This document shows, piece by piece, positions 5,078-7,329 of a stretch of DNA of 7,329 bases. The translations under genes were made by a program, and so were the position numbers. Origin of the DNA: Gammaproteobacteria bacterium (GTDB lineage Bacteria > Pseudomonadota > Gammaproteobacteria > Immundisolibacterales > Immundisolibacteraceae); assembly GCA_003526065.1 (NCBI GenBank), contig DQBD01000041.1:1-7329 (forward strand). The letters run 5' to 3'. The notes below the pieces were generated by a model. The model saw only the letters and a list, made by a program, of their open reading frames with translations, had not been told where the DNA came from and did no database searches. Within the stretch, counting starts at the first letter, position 1, and every line of letters starts with the position of its first letter.

Positions 5078-6148
5078 ATGAAATTCGGCCTGTTCTATGA
5101 AATGCAGGGTGCGTCCGACCGCAGCGACGTCGCGCTGTACCAGGAGCACCTGGACCAGTTCCGTTTGGCGGACGACCTGGGTTACGACTGCCTGTGGCTG
5201 GCAGAGCTGCACTTCCAGCGCGACTACTCGGTGCTGCCCGCACCGTTGATGATGGCGGCGGCGGCAAGCCAGATCACCAAGCGTATCCGTCTGGGCATGG
5301 GCATTTCGGTGCTGCCCATCAATCAGCCACTGCGCCTGGCCGAGGAAATCGCCACGCTGGACATCCTGTCCAACGGGCGCGTCGACTGGGGTATCGGTCG
5401 CGGTCACCCGATGACCGGTATCTACGACCACTTCAACATCGACATCGACCAGAGCAAGGCGCTGTTCAGGGAACACCTGGACATCATCCGCCTGGCATGG
5501 ACCGAGGATGAGTTCAGCTTCAACGGCACGTTCCACAACATCGACCGTGTGCGGGTAACGCCCAAGCCGGTGCAAAAGCCAACCCCGCCGACCTTCGTGT
5601 CCGCCTTCAGCCCCGACACCTTCGATCTGGCCGGTGAGTACGGCTTCAACCTGTTCCTGCCGGCACAGGTCATCCCGGTGGAGCAGCTCAAGCGGGCCAT
5701 CGCCGGTTACCACGCCGCGCTCGACAAATACCAGCGCGACAAGTCGCAGTTCCGCCTGCCGGTGCTGTTGCCGGTATACCTGGACACCGACGGCGATCGC
5801 GCACGACGCGACGTCGAGCGCGCCATGATGAGTTACTACGACATCATCGGCGTGATGATGGGCGAGATGATGGGGCGACTGCAGGCCAAGCACGCCGAGT
5901 TCCCGGAAAGCTACAAGGGCTACCTGCAGCTGGGCGAACTGACCAAGGACCTCAACTACGACTTCGTGTGCCGCGAGCTGGCCATCTTCGGCAGCCCGGC
6001 GGAGGCCATCGAGCGCATCCGCTTCCTGCGCGACGAAGTGGGCCTGCAGGACATCATCCTGTGGACCAACGTCGGCGCCATGCCACACGACAAGGTCTGC
6101 AACTCCATGCGCCTGTTCGCCGAACAGGTCATGCCGCACTTCGCCTGA
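5078..6148 (+). CDS. Luciferase-like (LLM class) flavin-dependent monooxygenase
   Basis: This 356-residue cytoplasmic TIM-barrel enzyme belongs to the bacterial-luciferase-like family. Members use reduced FMN from a separate reductase (or F420 in some lineages) and O2 to oxygenate aldehydes, alkanes, sulfonates or other substrates. Family hallmarks in order are the beta-1 strand MKFGLFYEM, LGYDCLWLAELHF (34-46), then RIRLGMGISVLP.NQPLRLAEE, the LSNGR.DWGIGRG segment, and a C-terminal EAIERI motif. Length is typical. The residue matching catalytic His44 of LuxA is Leu44 here (ELHF instead of EHHF), while His45 is kept, a variant common in non-luminescent members. It is transcribed away from the diiron-type/Rieske/dehydrogenase block and ends 105 bp before the convergent phosphodiesterase. 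No flavin reductase gene is visible in the window. The family is secure. The substrate is unknown; its placement suggests work in the same pathway as the divergent genes. Confidence 0.92.
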   Translation: MKFGLFYEMQGASDRSDVALYQEHLDQFRLADDLGYDCLWLAELHFQRDYSVLPAPLMMAAAASQITKRIRLGMGISVLPINQPLRLAEEIATLDILSNGRVDWGIGRGHPMTGIYDHFNIDIDQSKALFREHLDIIRLAWTEDEFSFNGTFHNIDRVRVTPKPVQKPTPPTFVSAFSPDTFDLAGEYGFNLFLPAQVIPVEQLKRAIAGYHAALDKYQRDKSQFRLPVLLPVYLDTDGDRARRDVERAMMSYYDIIGVMMGEMMGRLQAKHAEFPESYKGYLQLGELTKDLNYDFVCRELAIFGSPAEAIERIRFLRDEVGLQDIILWTNVGAMPHDKVCNSMRLFAEQVMPHFA

Positions 6149-6182
6149 CCTTCGCCGCAGTAACCGCCCCCCCGGCACACGG

Positions 6183-6211
6183 GGAAATGCTGAACCAAGA
6201 TCAGCGTTTCC
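6183..6211. terminator. 11-bp stem hairpin between convergent monooxygenase and phosphodiesterase genes
   Basis: GGAAATGCTGA (6183-6193) pairs with TCAGCGTTTCC (6201-6211) through 10 Watson-Crick pairs and one T-G wobble (6188/6206). The loop is ACCAAGA. It lies 35 nt past the monooxygenase stop and 43 nt past the phosphodiesterase stop on the other strand, as expected for a shared terminator. Neither side has a T-tract. The stem is less GC-rich than its surroundings, so it may be a dispersed intergenic repeat or 3'-end stabiliser rather than an intrinsic terminator. Confidence 0.6.
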
Positions 6212-6253
6212 AGCAGCCGGCGGGGCGGCCTGCAATGACCTGACGCCGGCCGC

Positions 6254-7329
6254 TCAAAGCCCCTTGCAGTTGGCGTAGTAGGTCACCGTGCCCGGCCAGT
6301 CGGAAAAGATGCCGAGGATGCCCACATCCATGGCCAGCACGTCGAGCGCCTTGTACATGTCGCTGTCACTGGCGACCGCCCTGCCCTCGGGGTCGAAGGC
6401 GTAATAGAACCCGGCCCCGGATGCCCCCCGACGCAGGTCGGAGCGCTCGAACGTCCAGGTGATGATGTCGAACCCCAGGCGCTTGAGATCGCGCGCCAGT
6501 GCCGACGGCACGATACGGTCCTCGTCGTCCAGCGCCAGCAGTGCCGGCAGCGGCGGCGCAATGATCCGCACGCCCTGCGCCTTGAGCGCCCTCAGATCCG
6601 ACATCGGCAGCGGCGGTACCGTCTGACCGCCGGCCGGGTCATAGTCCACCAGGTAAACGGCCTGGCGGCCGTACCGCGGCGTGTTGTCGATCCAGTACAG
6701 GACATCGGCGAGGTTGAACGACTGCGGCCAGGCGTCGCGCGGATCGACGCCCGCCGCCTGCAGCGTGTCGATGAGCGCCTGCGCGTACGGTGCCTGACCG
6801 CCGAACACGCTCGCGATGCGCGCCGCGTCGCCGCCCTTCAACTCCGGTGTGTGCTTCACGCCGAGTGACTGATTGAGCGCGATGCTCTCGGCAAACGTCA
6901 TCAGCGTGCCATCGGCGGCGTACAGATCGGTCCGCCAGTCGGCCGTCCCCCCCAGGTAGCCCTCGGCATCCGCCGCCGCCGGATCGCTGGCGTCCATCTT
7001 GCCGCGCAGCGTGCGGAACTCGGCCAGGGTAAGGTCGCTGGCGCAGCACTTCGGCGCCGATCCGGGCCCCGAATAGGGCACCGAGCATTTGGCGTTCAGC
7101 GGCGTGGTCACGATGTTGGTGGTGGTGTGCAAATCGCATTCCGCGTGCCGGCACACCAGCGCGCCGTCGGCGGTGAACGTGACATCACACTCGACGATGC
7201 CGGCGCCCATGCGCGCCGCCGCCTCGTACGATTCGCGCGTGTGTTCCGGGAACTGCAACGGCGCGCCGCGGTGGCCAATCGAGAAATCCGTACGGCGGAA
7301 CATGCCACCGCGACAGCTTTCCAGTTCGG
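6254..7329 (-). CDS. Glycerophosphodiester phosphodiesterase, secreted type, 5'-truncated by window edge
   Basis: This enzyme hydrolyses glycerophosphodiesters (from phospholipid breakdown) to glycerol 3-phosphate and an alcohol. The C-terminal part of about 358 residues is present. The frame stays open to position 7329 and reads ELESCRGG before the first in-window Met at 7303. That Met is not a convincing start; related proteins have a signal peptide and a further N-terminal segment, so the gene is annotated as partial. Counting from that Met, the TIM-barrel catalytic residues are His11-Arg12 (IGHRGAP), Glu38 and Asp40 (VECDVT), His53 (CRHAEC) and Glu154 (TPELKG). A long insert between His53 and Glu154 contains Cys56, Cys73, Cys86 and Cys87; with Cys39 and Cys51 this suggests disulfides and periplasmic or secreted location. 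The C-terminus [17 protein letters not shown] is typical of this subfamily. It converges on the monooxygenase gene and is probably functionally separate from it. Confidence 0.92.
   Translation of the reverse strand, partial: ELESCRGGMFRRTDFSIGHRGAPLQFPEHTRESYEAAARMGAGIVECDVTFTADGALVCRHAECDLHTTTNIVTTPLNAKCSVPYSGPGSAPKCCASDLTLAEFRTLRGKMDASDPAAADAEGYLGGTADWRTDLYAADGTLMTFAESIALNQSLGVKHTPELKGGDAARIASVFGGQAPYAQALIDTLQAAGVDPRDAWPQSFNLADVLYWIDNTPRYGRQAVYLVDYDPAGGQTVPPLPMSDLRALKAQGVRIIAPPLPALLALDDEDRIVPSALARDLKRLGFDIITWTFERSDLRRGASGAGFYYAFDPEGRAVASDSDMYKALDVLAMDVGILGIFSDWPGTVTYYANCKGL

Noticed and set aside
5063..6235. 390-codon open frame on the minus strand opposite the luciferase-like monooxygenase
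   Set aside because: It is fully antisense to a well-supported gene, rich in Val/His/Gln/Gly runs that mirror the sense codons, and carries no family motif.
1..7329. CRISPR arrays, tRNA or rRNA genes, transposases, phage genes, attachment sites
   Set aside because: No regularly spaced repeats, no tRNA-like cloverleaf, and no recombinase or transposase motifs were seen on either strand. The accessory nature of the central cluster is inferred from gene content only.

Overview
The window looks like chromosome of a high-GC gammaproteobacterium. The left end carries the order engB (divergent) / cytochrome c4 / dsbA, which is the arrangement known from Pseudomonas and related Gammaproteobacteria. 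Base composition is visibly GC-rich throughout and G/C dominates third codon positions. The genus cannot be named from the sequence alone. The mix of housekeeping genes with a Rieske oxygenase, a luciferase-like monooxygenase and a zinc alcohol dehydrogenase fits a metabolically versatile environmental degrader.

Layout. Positions 1-122 (minus) hold the N-terminus of the GTPase EngB, cut by the window edge at its P-loop. A 287-bp divergent region follows with one promoter-like element and two inverted repeats. Cytochrome c4 (410-1015) and DsbA (1035-1646) form a tight plus-strand pair serving the periplasm. A perfect GC hairpin at 1671-1690 separates dsbA from the convergent next block. That block, on the minus strand, is transcribed in the order heme-oxygenase-like diiron protein (4917-4198), Rieske oxygenase alpha subunit (4165-2975), zinc alcohol dehydrogenase (2813-1713). 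A 160-bp intergenic region (4918-5077) divides it from a divergent plus-strand luciferase-like flavin monooxygenase (5078-6148). A 29-nt hairpin (6183-6211) sits between the monooxygenase and the convergent, partial, secreted-type glycerophosphodiester phosphodiesterase (6254-7329, minus).

How the genes may work together. The left pair is ordinary envelope and respiratory equipment: electron transfer to terminal oxidases, and disulfide formation. The centre is the interesting part. Three mechanistically different O2-activating enzymes (mononuclear iron Rieske, putative diiron, flavin) lie next to one alcohol dehydrogenase, arranged as a divergent cluster. No reductase, ferredoxin, beta subunit, transporter or regulator is visible in the window. 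This looks like a small accessory oxidative pathway, catabolic or tailoring, inserted between housekeeping genes. Its substrate cannot be read from the sequence. The phosphodiesterase at the right edge is probably unrelated to it.

All functional calls are from reading motifs and family resemblance by eye; no database search was run.
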